DNA of 64,000 bases. Origin: Lycorma delicatula (Eukaryota > Arthropoda > Insecta > Hemiptera > Fulgoridae). A program made the position numbers and the translations under genes. Positions 22,740-34,802 of the stretch are shown here, piece by piece. The stretch lies in assembly GCF_047948215.1 (NCBI RefSeq), contig NC_134461.1:89214245-89278244 (forward strand), written 5' to 3'. The notes beneath the pieces are model-generated. The model was not told the DNA's origin. It saw only the letters and a list, made by a program, of their open reading frames with translations, and did not search any database. Within the stretch, counting starts at the first letter, position 1; every line of letters starts with the position of its first letter.

Positions 22740-23580
22740 TTACGTCCTATACCCAGGAGCGGATCTAGGTGGAGCCATATCCCCCCAAAGGCGCGAAGGC
22801 CTCGCATTTTGAAAACCCAGTTGAAAAGAATTGAAACATTTTATCAATATTGTATTGTCAAAATAACAAGTTGCAACTAACTAATTAACACGAATATATC
22901 TTTTTTCTTAAAATGTAATTAAAAAAGGCTGACGTCATGTGCTCTAATGCATATTCATAACGATATGTAAATTCATATCGATCGGTATGCTAAGATGCTA
23001 ATCATCGAGATTAATTTATTTTGTAAATATTTTATTGTATTATTATTATTATTATTACATGAAATAAATTGTGTAAAATTTTGGATTGTAATAGATTAAT
23101 TACACATATTGAAATGAATGGAAAAATAAAAATCAACTTAATTTAATCTTCATCTGACTTTTTACCCCATCTTATATTACATAATTTTAATTTTTTGCAT
23201 GGGAGTTTTGATTGAAGTTGTTAGGACTATACAGCGAGAGCTTAAAGTTAATTTAGCTTCTGGAGTCCTCATGAGGGTCACTTCGGTTAACTTAAAGCTT
23301 AATTTTTATAAATCGAAATAAAATTGAAGAAACTTAAGTAATTTTAGGTTTTGCCGAAACCGTCCCTTTTTGCCTCTTTTACAGTAAATATAAAGATTGA
23401 TTGAACAATTTTTTATGTAAAAATAGTTCAGAATATAGTATGTATCCAGTAAAACTGTACGAAATATTAAATACACAACCCGATTAAAAAGAAGAAGGAA
23501 TATGTGATCCCTTGCCCCCAAGGGTCCTCCATATTCAGTTGGTGGATTCTCCCCTGCCTACATCAGCTGGAAAACAAAAC
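22740..23580. other. Unassigned repeat-like region
   Basis: The margins are GC-richer (CAGGAGCGGATCTAGGTGG at 22755; CTTGCCCCCAAGGGTCCTCC at 23511) around AT-rich DNA with a (TTA)n run at 23038-23056. This suggests an old element; no class assignable. Confidence 0.3.
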
Positions 23581-24190
23581 CTTAAAAAGGATTAATTGTA
23601 AAAAAAGAAAAAGAGAATTTATAAAATTAAAATTAATTTTATAAAATCCCTCTAAAAAATTTGAGCCAACATTAATTTTGCTTTTTTCCTATAATCTTTC
23701 TTTTATTGAGCATTTTATCAGATAAAACAAGTAACTGTAAGCCTTAGTAGTTCAATGGAATCGATTTTAACCGAATCGAATTGATTAAATGCCATTCCGA
23801 TTGTTCTATATATATATGTAGAATACTTTATATATACGTATATTATTGTATTCATGGCAAGATTTTGTGTGTGCGCTCGCATGCGCATGTGTATATGATT
23901 ATTTATTTGCTTACAAGCGTACGATTATCGTCATAATTATTTATTAATTACATACATTATATTACAGATTACAGCATTCATTTTCCGATAAGAAAATAAT
24001 GAATTAAAAACGATAAAAATATGAGTAATTAAAAAAAAATTGAATCTAAAAATAAATACATAAAAATAACAAATTAAACCTAAAACAACATTATTTTTTA
24101 ACGATTAATTATTATTAATCATGCTTAAGTTTTTTTATTATAATTTTTATTTTTCTAAAAACAAACAATAATTGAAATAATAATGGTATT
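23581..24190. other. AT-rich, nothing recognised (putative intron)
   Basis: No ORF or repeat recognised. Confidence 0.3.
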
Positions 24191-24193
24191 TAC

Positions 24194-24411
24194 CTTGTAA
24201 GAAATGAATCGAGTGACGTCAATTTAGTAATATATCAGTTATTATTAATTCGTAATTAATAACACGCCGTTAGAATTACGAATAAGTTGATATTACTGGT
24301 TATACAATTTGTAGAAAAATAAACGTATATGCGTAATAATACAACTTATGTATAAGTGAAAGTAAAAACCTACGAGAAATACTGCGTAAGAGTAGCGATT
24401 GAAGAATGTCA
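24194..24411 (-). other. Proposed non-coding leader exon of the 17597-18820 EcKL gene
   Basis: About 215 nt between a TATA-positioned start (about 24408-24412) and a donor AAG|GTAAAT at 24194/24193. On the minus strand this stretch contains no ATG, unusual for such AT-rich DNA and fitting a 5' leader. There is no transcript evidence here; this is a structural prediction. Confidence 0.35.
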
Positions 24412-24433
24412 GTTAACCGTGTTCATTTACTGT

Positions 24434-24441
24434 CTTATATA
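24434..24441 (-). promoter_or_regulatory. TATA box, candidate EcKL promoter
   Basis: TATATAAG, in the context AGCTATATAAGACAG on the minus strand, about 30 bp before the ATG-free leader. TATATAAGAC is also found upstream of the third EcKL gene (46782-46791). Confidence 0.4.
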
Positions 24442-24559
24442 GCTAGGTTCTAACTCTTAAAATACCCTACCACCTCTCAATAATAATATTCACATGATGT
24501 TATTCTTGCATTATATAAATTATCTACTTATGAGTGTGTGTGTGTGCGTGTGTTTTTTA

Positions 24560-24800
24560 TTTGCTCGGCAAAGTACTTAGACCTGTTGGGATCATTGTAC
24601 GTCCTTCACACAGTTCACTACTCCATTGACCTCAAGACATTGAATACAATATACTAGTGCATTGCGCTTTCAATGACCTACCACCACCTAACGTAAAGTA
24701 ACACTTGAAAACGTATTTCCCATTCCCTCTACTATATTTACACTCTTACTTTACTCTTCAGTTGTACAAAGTTCATTGAACTTTATCTAAATTACGCAAA
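24560..24800. promoter_or_regulatory. Dispersed repeat R (copy 2) with a perfect IR-1
   Basis: Diverged homologue of 9845-10060 (ACACAGTTC, ACCTCAAGACATTGAA, TACAAAG blocks in the same order). AGTTCA-T-TGAACT at 24770-24782 is a perfect IR-1, extending to a 17-bp palindrome AAAGTTCATTGAACTTT. It occupies the same position in the repeat as the perfect IR-1 of copy 1, though the half-sites differ. It lies ~330 bp upstream of the candidate TATA box. Confidence 0.5.
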
Positions 24801-24998
24801 CAAATACACAAAAAATTTTACCTTATATTTAAACGATGACAGCAAAATTATAATCTCCTTTCCACTTGTCTTTCAAATAATTTCATACTTTAAAATCCAC
24901 GTTCACTTCTAATCTTTTTTTTATATTTGTATATAATTTTTATTATTATACTTTATTTAAAAAATTGACATTTAATTTCATATTTAACAGTTTTTGTT

Positions 24999-25011
24999 AG
25001 TTCATTGAACT
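24999..25011. promoter_or_regulatory. Perfect IR-1 (EcR/USP-type) motif
   Basis: AGTTCATTGAACT, matching RGKTCANTGAMCY, ~560 bp upstream of the candidate EcKL TATA box and outside repeat R. Confidence 0.45.
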
Positions 25012-25890
25012 CTATAATAATTAATAAATTAACAAAAATATACTTGCAAAAAAATTTAAATACGGTGGAAAATTTCAGTGCGTTGATATTGAAATTAATT
25101 TTATTATACTCGTACATCTTGTATGTATAAAAAAAATAAATAAACAAAAAAATTGGCTTTAAGTTAGGCACAACCTGAGATTAAAAATTTTAATTTCAAG
25201 TTGAAAATTTTCTAATGATACGCATTTTGAAACAAAATTTCCGGATTGAATCATGTATAGATCCGCGTCCCCGCCACAAAATCACACAAAACAAAAAAGA
25301 ATTTAAAAAGTCTTCATATTTTCAGCACGAATTCATTAGAAACAGAAATAAAAACAACGTAACACTAATAGAACGGTTAATGAAGAAAAAATACAAATAT
25401 TAACGGAAGTCTATTCCTATATAAAATACGGAACGTAAATCGTGACATATGACTTTCAATCAAGGTAGTATCAAGATCATTTTCAGACATTAGAGAGTGT
25501 GTTATACTTCCTTGACAGAGCAGGCAATCTTTACTGAGGATAGGATCAGCCCGAAAATAATTATACTTAGCAAAACATTGATCTTTCAGGACACCTGAGA
25601 ATCGATTTTTTTTTTAATGAAAACTTATCTATCCGAAGAAATGTGTATTATTCGATATAATTAGATTGAATTATACTGAGTTCAGCCGAACCCTTCATAT
25701 AAATTAAGCTTTTTAAGTACGAAGGCTTTGATCTTTTAAGAAAAATATTTATAAAAAATGAAAAAATCTTCTTTTTTAACTGTTATAGTAGTTAATTATT
25801 AATTAAAAGAAGAAAGCTGTAAACCAGCGTCGTTTAACGTTTACTTCGCAACCGGTGTATGAAAATTCGTTGTAATTTATAATTATATTA
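25012..25890. other. AT-rich gap
   Basis: No supportable gene; short frames at 24953-25171 and 25215-25403 are low-complexity. Confidence 0.35.
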
Positions 25891-25899
25891 CACGCCTAA

Positions 25900-26985
25900 G
25901 TGTTCCAAAATGTTAGTCACTAATATGTTCCAATTATTTTGGAACTCTCTGATTGTAAGGAATAATCTTTTTCTTCGCTGAAGGAGGGAAAAACACTTCC
26001 AGTCGCCGCCTGCCCGCACAGACGGCAGTGTCGGACTCTCACCGAATAAAACCTCTCCCCCTGGTAAAACATGCCTCGCTCCAGCCTTTCGGCATAGCTT
26101 ACGGGCATGCTGTACTTCTCCTGCCGGGTTTCAATAAGTGGTTTAAAGAGTCCTGGGTATCTCAACAATAGTGCGATTCCTACGGGACCTCAGATACTTC
26201 CTGACCTAGACTCTCTCATCTCCACCCAATCCAGTGATATCAACGAAGAGAGATACAACAAAATGGCATCGTTGATATCTCTCTTCTGCCATTTTTGATT
26301 GAACGATGGCTCGGTTTCCAATTGGCTTCAATGTCGACCAGTTTATCCAGTATAGGTCTGCGAAACTAAGCTTTCCGGTGATTACAGTGCATTGTAATTT
26401 CTCTTCGGCTCACCTGGAGCACTCGAAGAAGATGTGGGCAATTGCGTCATTTAGTTCACAATAGTCATACCATGCATCGTCTTCTCCTACTGTTTTCGAG
26501 GTAGGTTCATCCTGTTTTTGAGGTACCGTGACCCATCAGGTGCTGGGCTAGCCAAAAATTAACCTCCCCATGCCCCCGACAGACCCACCTTTCCACGCTC
26601 GGAATGACCTCGTGCGTCCTTCGGCCAGTAAGGGCAGCATCCCACCTCTCTTCTCACTTCTCTATTAGTGCGGTCCAAGCCTGTCTCCATTTTCCCCAGT
26701 CGCTTATCAACACATTCACTAATCCTGAGATCCAGTGGCGGCACCCCAGCAACCACAAACTCCGCCTCGATTGAGTCGCTCCTATATGCAGAAACGATCG
26801 GAAAGCCATCCTCTTCTAAACCTTGTTAAGCATGTTCTTGTACTTCTCGTATTACAAGGTTCTAAACCAAACTGATGTAGCATATGAAGCGACGGAACTT
26901 ACAACTGCGGCCAGTAATCTCCTTATGAATGCTCGTGGGCTTCTTCATGAGTTTGACGAGCGCCGTCGTCACTTTTTCAGATTTT
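25900..26985 (-). pseudogene. 3' end of an R1-clade non-LTR retrotransposon (RT C-terminus plus 3' UTR), decayed
   Basis: On the minus strand from 26980 the translated pieces are, in order: TTALVKLMKKPTS; SAYRSDSIEAEFVVAGVPPL followed by DL (the conserved AYRTVS..A..V.AGVPPLDL region after the RT domain of R1-type LINEs); GEVNFWLAQHLMGHG (compare EVNYFLTQLLTGHG in the 58-kb element); and DYCELNDAIAHIFFECSR, the C-terminal CCHC-type finger with C and H residues retained. They lie in different frames with stops, so the copy is dead. Beyond about 26250 it is non-coding, with GTCCGACACTGCCGTCTGTG typical of LINE 3' UTRs. Confidence 0.82.
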
Positions 26986-26989
26986 TTTA

Positions 26990-29245
26990 ATTTTTCAAAA
27001 CTTTTTTTAGGTTCATAAATAAACTTTTAATAATATTAAAATAAAATTTCATCATAATTCACCCCCCCCATATTTCTTTTTTGTGGTTCCAAAAAAGAAA
27101 TTTTAGATGTCTTTTTATTGGTTGTACAATTTTTAGTGGAATTTTATTTCATTTAACATAGTAATCGTAGAAAAATCAAAAAAGGATTATTGAACCAATT
27201 TTTTCAATTTCTAAAATGTTTTTGAATTAAAACATAATGATAATTTTACTATAAAACTCCCACCCTAAAAAATAAATATTAGGTCATTATTTCATCTATA
27301 ATTATTTTTCTACTATATAAAAATGAATAACCAATGACAGGAAAGTGTGACAACTTAGTTGTCAGATTTTTTAATAATTTTCTCATACCCGGTGCGAGTT
27401 AATGACAAAGCTATACAAAATATCTTAAGAACAGTCGAACAAATCTAAACTTAACATCTTTCTTTAAAAATTTAAATTCCTATATTTTTATACATTTAAA
27501 TCCAATTTATTTTAATCGAGCATAAATTTCTCAATTAAAATAAATTGGGTCTGTCTTGAACGACCACACTATTACTTTACGTATTTTGGTGAACAACCTT
27601 ACTTCAGGTTTAGTTACGGATACTAAGACAGAATATATAACGTTCATCATCAAAAATTAAGATCATTTTACTTATCTCCCGCTGACAATCTACAGTATGT
27701 TGAGAAAGTGTAACTAGTTCATAAAAAGAAAAGAAATACTAATTTTCAAGAACAAAATGATATCCATTAGGCATTTATCAGTACTCAGAATATTTTGTAT
27801 TTCTAGATTCAATTTTCCTTTAACGTATCTGTATGACTGATAAATTCATACCCAATTTATTAGTTTAATATAGAATGAAACCAGTCTTTTCAATTAGAGA
27901 CAATTTTTTTTTTGTTCATTTAAAATTCATTTGAACGTATTCAGTCGTTATTTGAATGAAGCTCTTTTATCATTTACTTGCGATTATCGGAGGGGGAGAA
28001 TAAATTCGTTATAATTATTGATCATGCAGGATAATATTGATTCATAGATGAGTCTTATACATTCATAATACATATCGTGAATGTATTAGGCTGTAATTTG
28101 GAGTAAAGAGTTAAGTTATAATTCATTAGTTTATTTAATAATCTCTATCCGCTTTATTTGTCCCCTTATCTTTCAATTATTCATGTAATTTTTGTAAACA
28201 AAAAGACATATTTGTTGTATGTTATATATCAAGGTAAATTATCAGCTAGTAGTTTATGCATATATTATAGATAATAAAAGTCAAATACATCAGTTAAAGA
28301 AGTTATAAATTAAGGAAAAAAATTCACTTACACGCTGCTAATTAAATTATTACATTTTATAATGTAGTAATTATTTTTACTTATAATTTAAAGGGTTTTC
28401 AAACTTAAAAGTTTTATTAAACTTTTAAATTGTTTGATTATATTAATAAGAATCATTATAATCAGTAGCACAGGTAAAACTCTTTTACCTTTATGTCAAC
28501 GGAAGTGGCACATTCATCGGAAATAATATTGTTTCACATTCATTTCCGCTCATAACTAATGATAATTTACTCTTATCCTTAGTTAAAATTCAGAATATTT
28601 CAATAGCATTCATTATTAAATGCACTGAATAACTGAAGTGTTAATCATTTGATTGCATTACGAAAATGTGTAAGTTTGGCTACAAGTATAAAATTATAGG
28701 ATATAAAATACAGAATAATATTGAAATACCGAACTCGAATTTACAGCTGTGTGAAACGTATAAAAATTTTTTAAATTCTTCTTCTTGACAAGAAATAATT
28801 TTTTATTGTTCTTTTGTGATTTAGGGTAATCAGAGCTGTGGATTATTAAACATTGATTAATTTCAGTAGAAAAGTATTTTTACTTTTCCGAAGATGAAAA
28901 AATGCCTGAATTTAATGCCTTGAAACATAAATTTTTATACTTTTTAATCTTTTTTTTTTTTTACTTACTTTTTCGAATAAGAGGCCATTATCCCTAGAAT
29001 ATGGCATAAAATTTAACTACTCTAACAGCAAAAAATCTTATTCTAGTCAAACGGAATAATATGCAGCTTTTAAAAAATATACAATGAACAAATTACAGTA
29101 ATATGTAACAGTAAATAAAATAATTAAATACGTATGGTCAGAATTCAAATGAAATCCCTCAAACAACTAATTTAAATAAAACTAATATATAAATGAACAG
29201 AAAATAAGCTATTAATGGTTAAATAAGAAACTTATTATCATTGCC
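26990..29245. other. Long AT-rich gap
   Basis: No gene or element I can support in about 2.2 kb. Confidence 0.4.
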
Positions 29246-29248
29246 GGA

Positions 29249-29335
29249 TTCCTTGGCAGAGTGGTAGTGTCTGTATGTGGAGTATCCGGGTTCGAGTCCG
29301 GTCGATTGTGGTATTTTTTTGAGCATGTGCACTAA
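29249..29335 (+). repeat. SINE family B-like head
   Basis: GCCGGATTCCTTGGCAGAGT (A box) and CCGGGTTCGAGTCCGGTCG (B box), then GTGGTATTTTTTTGAGCATG matching the post-head part of family B. The bases after the T arm do not close an acceptor stem, so it is not a tRNA gene. Confidence 0.65.
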
Positions 29336-29589
29336 AAAATTCATTATTCGTCAATAACTGATATTGGATATCAGTTTATCTTTACTGTATAAATAACTAA
29401 ATATTTGAATGTTATAGAAATAAGTAAATTGTATATAATTAAGTTTGAAACGTTTAAGCAATAGATTTAACGAATTATTAAAATAGTGTAAAACTCTAAT
29501 TAGCAAGGCAAAATGTATTCAATTTCAATTGAACAAAAATGTCGAATTTTTGAGATAAATAATATTAAAATGATATAAATTTAATGATA

Positions 29590-31152
29590 AAAATTTATAG
29601 AGGAAGAGGAAGTTGAGGAGTATGAAATGGGAGAAACAATACTGAGATCTGAATTTAAGAGAGCATTAAAAGATTTAAATGGTAGAAAGGCTCCTGGAAT
29701 AGATGGAATACCTGTAGAATTACTGCGCAGTGCAGGTGAGGAAGCGATTGATAGATTATACAAACTGGTGTGTAATATTTATGAAAAGGGGGAATTTCCG
29801 TCAGACTTCAAAAAAAGTGTTATAGTAATGATACCAAAGAAAGCAGGGGCAGATAAATGTAAAGAATACAGAACAATTAGTTTAACTAGTCATGCATCAA
29901 AAATCTTAACTAGAATTCTATACAGAAGAATTGAGAGGAGAGTGGAAGAAGTGTTAGGAGAAGACCAATTTGGTTTCAGGAAAAGTATAGGGACAAGGGA
30001 AGCAATTTTAGGCCTCAGATTAATAGTAGAAGGAAGATTAAAAAGAAAAACAAACCAACATACTTGGCGTTTATAGACCTAGAAAAGGCATTCGATAACG
30101 TAGACTGGAATAAAATGTTCAGCATTTAAAAAAAATTAGGGTTCAAATACAGAGATAGAAGAACAATTGCTAACATGTACAGGAACCAAACAGCAACAGT
30201 AACAATTGAAGAACATAAGAAAGAAGCCGTAATAAGAACGGGAGTCCGACAAGTAACTATCTACGATACTTTTTAATATTTACATGGAACTAGCAGTTAA
30301 TGATGTTAAAGAACAATTTAGATTCGGAGTAACAGTACAAGGTGAAAAGATAAAGATGGTACGATTTGCTGATGATATAGTAATTCTAGCCGAGAGTAAA
30401 AAGGATTTAGAAGAAACAATGAACGGCATAGATGAAGTCCTACGCAAGAACTATCGCATGAAAATAAACAAGAACAAAACAAAAGTAATGAAATGTAGTA
30501 GAAATAACGAAGATGGACCACTGAATGTGAAAATAGGAGGAGAAAAGATTACGGAGGTAGAAGAATTTTGTTATTTGGGAAGTAGAATTACTAAAGATGG
30601 ACGAAGCAGGAGCGATATAAAATGCCGAATAGCACAAGCGAAACGAGCCTTCAGTAAGAAATATAATTTGTTTACATCAAAAATTAATCTAAATATCAGG
30701 AAAAGATTTTTGAAAGTATATGTTTGGAGTGTCGCTTTATATGGAAGTGAAACTTGGACAATCGGAGTATCAGAGAAGAAAAGATTAGAAGCTTTTGAAA
30801 TGTAGTGCTATAGGAGAATGTTAAAAATTAGATAGGTGGATAAAGTGACAAATGAAGAGGTATTGCGGCAAATAGATGAAGAAAGAAGCATTTGGAAAAA
30901 TATAGTTAAAAGAAGAGACAAACTTATAGGCCACATACTAAGGCATCCTGGAATAGTCGCTTTAATATTGGAAGGACAGGTAGAAGGAAAAACTTGTGTA
31001 GGCAGGCCACGTTTGGAATATGTAAAACAAATTGTTAGGGATGTAGGATGTAGGATGAGGGTATACTGAAATGAAACGACTAGCACTAGATAGGGAATCT
31101 TAGAGAGCTGCATCAAACCAGTCAAATGACTGAAGACAAAAAAAAAAATTAG
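29590..31152 (+). pseudogene. RTE-like non-LTR retrotransposon, 5'-truncated reverse transcriptase plus 3' end
   Basis: Pieces in order: LNGRKAPGIDGIPVELL (RT motif 1) and IPKKAGADKCKEYRTISL, DQFGFRKSIGTREAI (29627-30076); AFIDLEKAFDNVDW (metal-binding Asp) and ANMYRNQTATV in another frame; MELAVNDVKEQF then VRFADDIVILAESKKDLEE (catalytic FADD) and FCYLGSRITKDGRSRSDIK, YGSETWT (30284-30805); WKNIVKRRDKLIGHILRHPG (30836-31069). Breaks: frame changes near 30075 and 30255 and a TAG at 30803 where the related copy at 62924 has TGG. It ends ...CAAATGACTGAAGAC plus an A-run. No 5' endonuclease domain is attached. Dead copy, but fairly young. Confidence 0.92.
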
Positions 31153-33800
31153 TGTTCTTTTTAACAATATAAAATACGAAACTTGTCGGTTGAAATAGTA
31201 CATTTAATGATTGAATGAATATTTTTTTGATGTACGCACTAAACTATTTAAATTTGGTTAATTTGTCGTTAAAATTTAATAATTTTCTATAATCTATAGC
31301 ACTGAACACCATAAGCTACAAAAAACGCTATTTTTTGTCAAGAAGATCCGTTTCAGATTTATTTTCTTCCAATTTTTCTTTATTTTTCTAAAAATAAATT
31401 ACATTAATGAAAGCAATTGCATAAATTAATAAACAAAAATATCAATGTTTTATCGTTATTATGTAATGGATTATTAAACTTTATACATATCAGTGGTAAA
31501 AATATAATATTATTTATATAAGACAGAGTAGATTTAATGTAGTACAACCTTAGATATGCAACAATTTTTTTTTTCATTTTGTTAACAACAATAACAAAAT
31601 ATCAAAGTATTATAATCGGCCATAAAAAAATTTTCATTGCTATTTGATGCTTGTCATTCTCAGTTAACCTACGTTCTCTTATATAAGTAGAAAAAAATTT
31701 AAACCATAGCAAAACAACAACAAGGTTATTTTGTTTTGTTCGCACGTAACCTTGGTTTTGGTCCTTAGTTAATTAGCTTCCCATCGCTGCTATGAGTGAT
31801 TTACGCGTGAGCGTTGCAAATACTGCATAATGAATTCTACTGGATATCCTGTCATTTATTTTTCTTTCATGATAAAATTATACTATATTTTAAACATCAA
31901 TTTTTCTTTAGTTTGGTGAAATAGTATACCGTAATATTACGCATATCATAAAATCTGTTGTCCTTGATGTGGAAGATATATGACAGAATTTTCCGTAATT
32001 TTAATGCTTATTTATTTGACCGCATGATTATATTTTACTCATAATGATCGCCTCTTAAAAGATTCATTATTTTTTATTAAAATCCTTTACCTAAAATAAT
32101 TTCAAGCATACTTTATCAATTAAAAAATATAATTATTATTTAGGCCAAACATTTAAAACAAATTGATTCAATCCGTTTTGTTTTTAATATTATCTGTATG
32201 GTGCCGTAACCGAATAATTTGTAGGCGATCTCAAATAAGAATAATTCAATAATAATATCATAATCAATCAAGATGGTTATCTTTGTAAAATTTTGAGAAA
32301 ATTGACCCCAAAAATCGATCAACCTCCACCCCCTGGAGATGTTGACCCAAACATTTTACCCAACAGATTTCCCCATATACACGAGTCTCTAAACACGATT
32401 TCTTCAAAATAGGTTTATCAAGTCAAAATTTATTAACCTTCAAACTCGTACAAATTTACGAACATTACCCCCCACTTTATTTTTGTTTTCATGAAACGTC
32501 AAAAAATAAAAATAACCCAATCCTATTTTTTTGTCCGTACTTTACTTTCCTTCTTGTAGCATAACTCTAGTGCTATGATGTCAGGAGAGTAAAAGTAACT
32601 TTCATTTGGCACAGCTGGTACCTCAAATATCTTAAATATTTATGAGAATTTAGAACAGATATAAAGTAATAAATGTTTTAGTAATTAAATATAATCTTTA
32701 ATTTGAGAAAGCAAATTTTCTAGTTTTAGCGAAGAAAAATACATGATTAAGTCATTTATTTTCTTATCAACAAAATTACCTTTTTGTTAGGGTTTTATAA
32801 CTTTTAAAATTGATCAATAAACTAAATCGTTTATCTTCTTTGTTTACCTTTTACAAAGTTCGTTGAACTTTGGAACACAGTGATTTACATTACAATTTTG
32901 GAACAAAGAAATTCTTTCACTTATTACTTGTACTTATGAATTCCACTCGTTTGGGTGCTTAGAAACAGTTATATTTTCAGTAATATATTCTACACGTGTT
33001 TATGAAGTTATCTATAAGTAATTTTATTGATATCTATGTGTTAAAGTATTTCTATCTATTAAAAAATATTTATTAAAATGTTTAGCTACTTCAGGAAAGA
33101 TTGGTTGTCTATTGAAATTATTGCGTAGTTTATTTGATTTGTAATAAAATGCTTCAGTCATTCTTACAGCTTAATTATTATTATTGCATTCAAAGTCCTT
33201 CGATCAAAAATTAAAATTTTATTGGTGTAATTCAACCAATCAAACCTATTTATTTTAGCTAAACGAAATTATTTTACTATTATACACTATATATAGATAT
33301 GTTTAATATCTGTTTATTCGAATAATTAATGGAAATTGATAACTAAAACTAAAGAATGATTACAGTAATCAAAAGAGAATAAAAAATTCATTATTTTCTT
33401 TTGAAGTTGTGTAAATTTTCATTAATATTTTTAGCGTTTGCATATTATAATCGCATCATCGTTGTTTACCTCCGAGATTATTTGTTTAATATATAACCAC
33501 CCAATTTCAATTAACCATTATATATATTTCTTACTAAATATAAATCATGTTTCTTACAATTATGTTTCTTACTTCATTAACAGTATGTCATATTTAATGT
33601 AACGTCTGATATTATGTAACTGAAAACACAATTTTCAATTTTAAAACTGGGATTTTTTTCTTATCTACAATAAAATAAATTATAGGTATGAAGAGAAGAA
33701 GAAATAGAGGAAGACAAAAAGAAGAAAACAGGAGAAGAGAATAGTAATTAAAGGTATGAAGAGGAATTATAGGAATAAGAGCAATTACAATATAAGGTTT
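31153..33800. other. Long AT-rich gap
   Basis: No gene visible. One near-IR-1 motif at 32857-32869 (AGTTCG-T-TGAACT, one mismatch) is preceded by TTTTACAAAG as in repeat R. A TATATAAGACAG string at about 31515 on the plus strand has no associated ORF. Confidence 0.4.
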
Positions 33801-33802
33801 TT

Positions 33803-34084
33803 TTAGCCTCCAGGAATTACCGTTCAAGTATTACTTCAGAGGATGATTGAAAATGATATGTATGAGTGCAAATGAAATGTAGTCTTGTATAGTCTCAGTT
33901 CGACCATTCCTGATACATGTGGTTAATTGAAACCCAACCACCAAAGAACACCGGTATCCACGATCTAATATTCAAATACGTATAAAAGTAACTAACTACC
34001 TTTACTATGACTTGAACGCTGGAACTCTCGACTTCCAAATCACCTGATTTGGGAAGACGCATTAACCACTAGACCAACCCGGTG
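33803..34084 (-). repeat. SINE family A copy
   Basis: Minus-strand full-length copy. The tail at left is AGCCTCCAGGAATTACCGTT and AGTATTACTTCAGAGGATGA in plus-strand order. The head at right ends AGACCAACCCGGTGGG. High similarity to the copies at 1305 and 2879. Confidence 0.88.
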
Positions 34085-34164
34085 GGTTAGATTCATTTCC
34101 CAGATATAGCAAACCAAACGAACTATTTTGAAAATTTACATTCTTCGCAAATTATTATAATTTA

Positions 34165-34375
34165 AACCCAACGAGTTGTCTAGTGATAAACTCATTGTCG
34201 TAAATCAGTTGATTTCGAAGTTGAGAATTTTCAGGTTCAAATCTTAATAAAAGTGGTTGTTTTTATTCGGATATAAATCCTAGTTCGTGGATACCGATGT
34301 TCTTTAGTGGTTGGGTTTCAATTAACCACATGTCTCAGAAATGGTCGGATTTTGTTCAAGATTACACACTTACCA
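34165..34375 (+). repeat. SINE family A copy, 3'-truncated
   Basis: Plus-strand copy 80 bp from the previous one: GAGTTGTCTAGTGATAAACT head, GTGGATACCGATGTTCTTTA body, CAATTAACCACATGTCTCAG; the common tail is missing. With the preceding copy it forms an inverted pair. Confidence 0.75.
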
Positions 34376-34605
34376 GTACAGTTTTGTTACATCGATAACT
34401 TGCTAATGACTTTAATTGATGATGCGATTATAAAAATTTAATTTATACAAAGAATTAGCTGCAGGGAACAATTCATAAAATAATTTTTTTTTTATTTTGC
34501 TTAAAAGCCCTTTAAACAAATTAAAAATTAAAATTTGACAAATATTCCAATTTTGAAACATCTTCGTGATTTTTAAAATCGTTAAAATAAAATTTTAAAT
34601 ATATA

Positions 34606-34634
34606 TCAGTATATATATATATATATATATATAC
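34606..34634. repeat. (TA)n microsatellite
   Basis: About 13 TA units. Confidence 0.85.
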
Positions 34635-34802
34635 ATACAAAGGATTGAGTAAATGTCTATATTTAAAAACAAACTACAAATAAATGAATGAAAAATAAAC
34701 ATTAAAACCATTTTTTTTTTATACGTGATATAAATAAATATATAAAGAAACAATGTATGAATAACAATATAAATATAATAATATATATAAATATAAAAAT
34801 AA

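Larger units (their letters stand above)
18835..24193 (-). other. Proposed intron in the 5' UTR of the EcKL gene
   Basis: Inferred from an acceptor at 18835-18836 (pyrimidine tract then CAG) and the best upstream donor I see, ACAAG|GTAAATACC, with GT at 24193-24192. The ~5.4 kb between them holds only repeats. The donor choice is tentative; a nearer non-coding exon is possible. Confidence 0.35.

Noticed and set aside
29249..29320. A functional tRNA gene
   Set aside because: A and B boxes are good, but the 3' part cannot pair with the 5' acceptor strand and the downstream sequence matches SINE family B. The same holds for the head at 5575-5640.
31508..31530. TATATAAGACAG on the plus strand as a promoter
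   Set aside because: Identical to the EcKL candidate TATA context, but no ORF, leader or donor follows. It shows such strings do arise by chance in this AT-rich DNA, and I lowered my confidence in the EcKL promoters accordingly.
32857..32869. AGTTCGTTGAACT as an ecdysone response element
   Set aside because: One mismatch in a core half-site and no gene nearby; noted only as a possible relic of repeat R.
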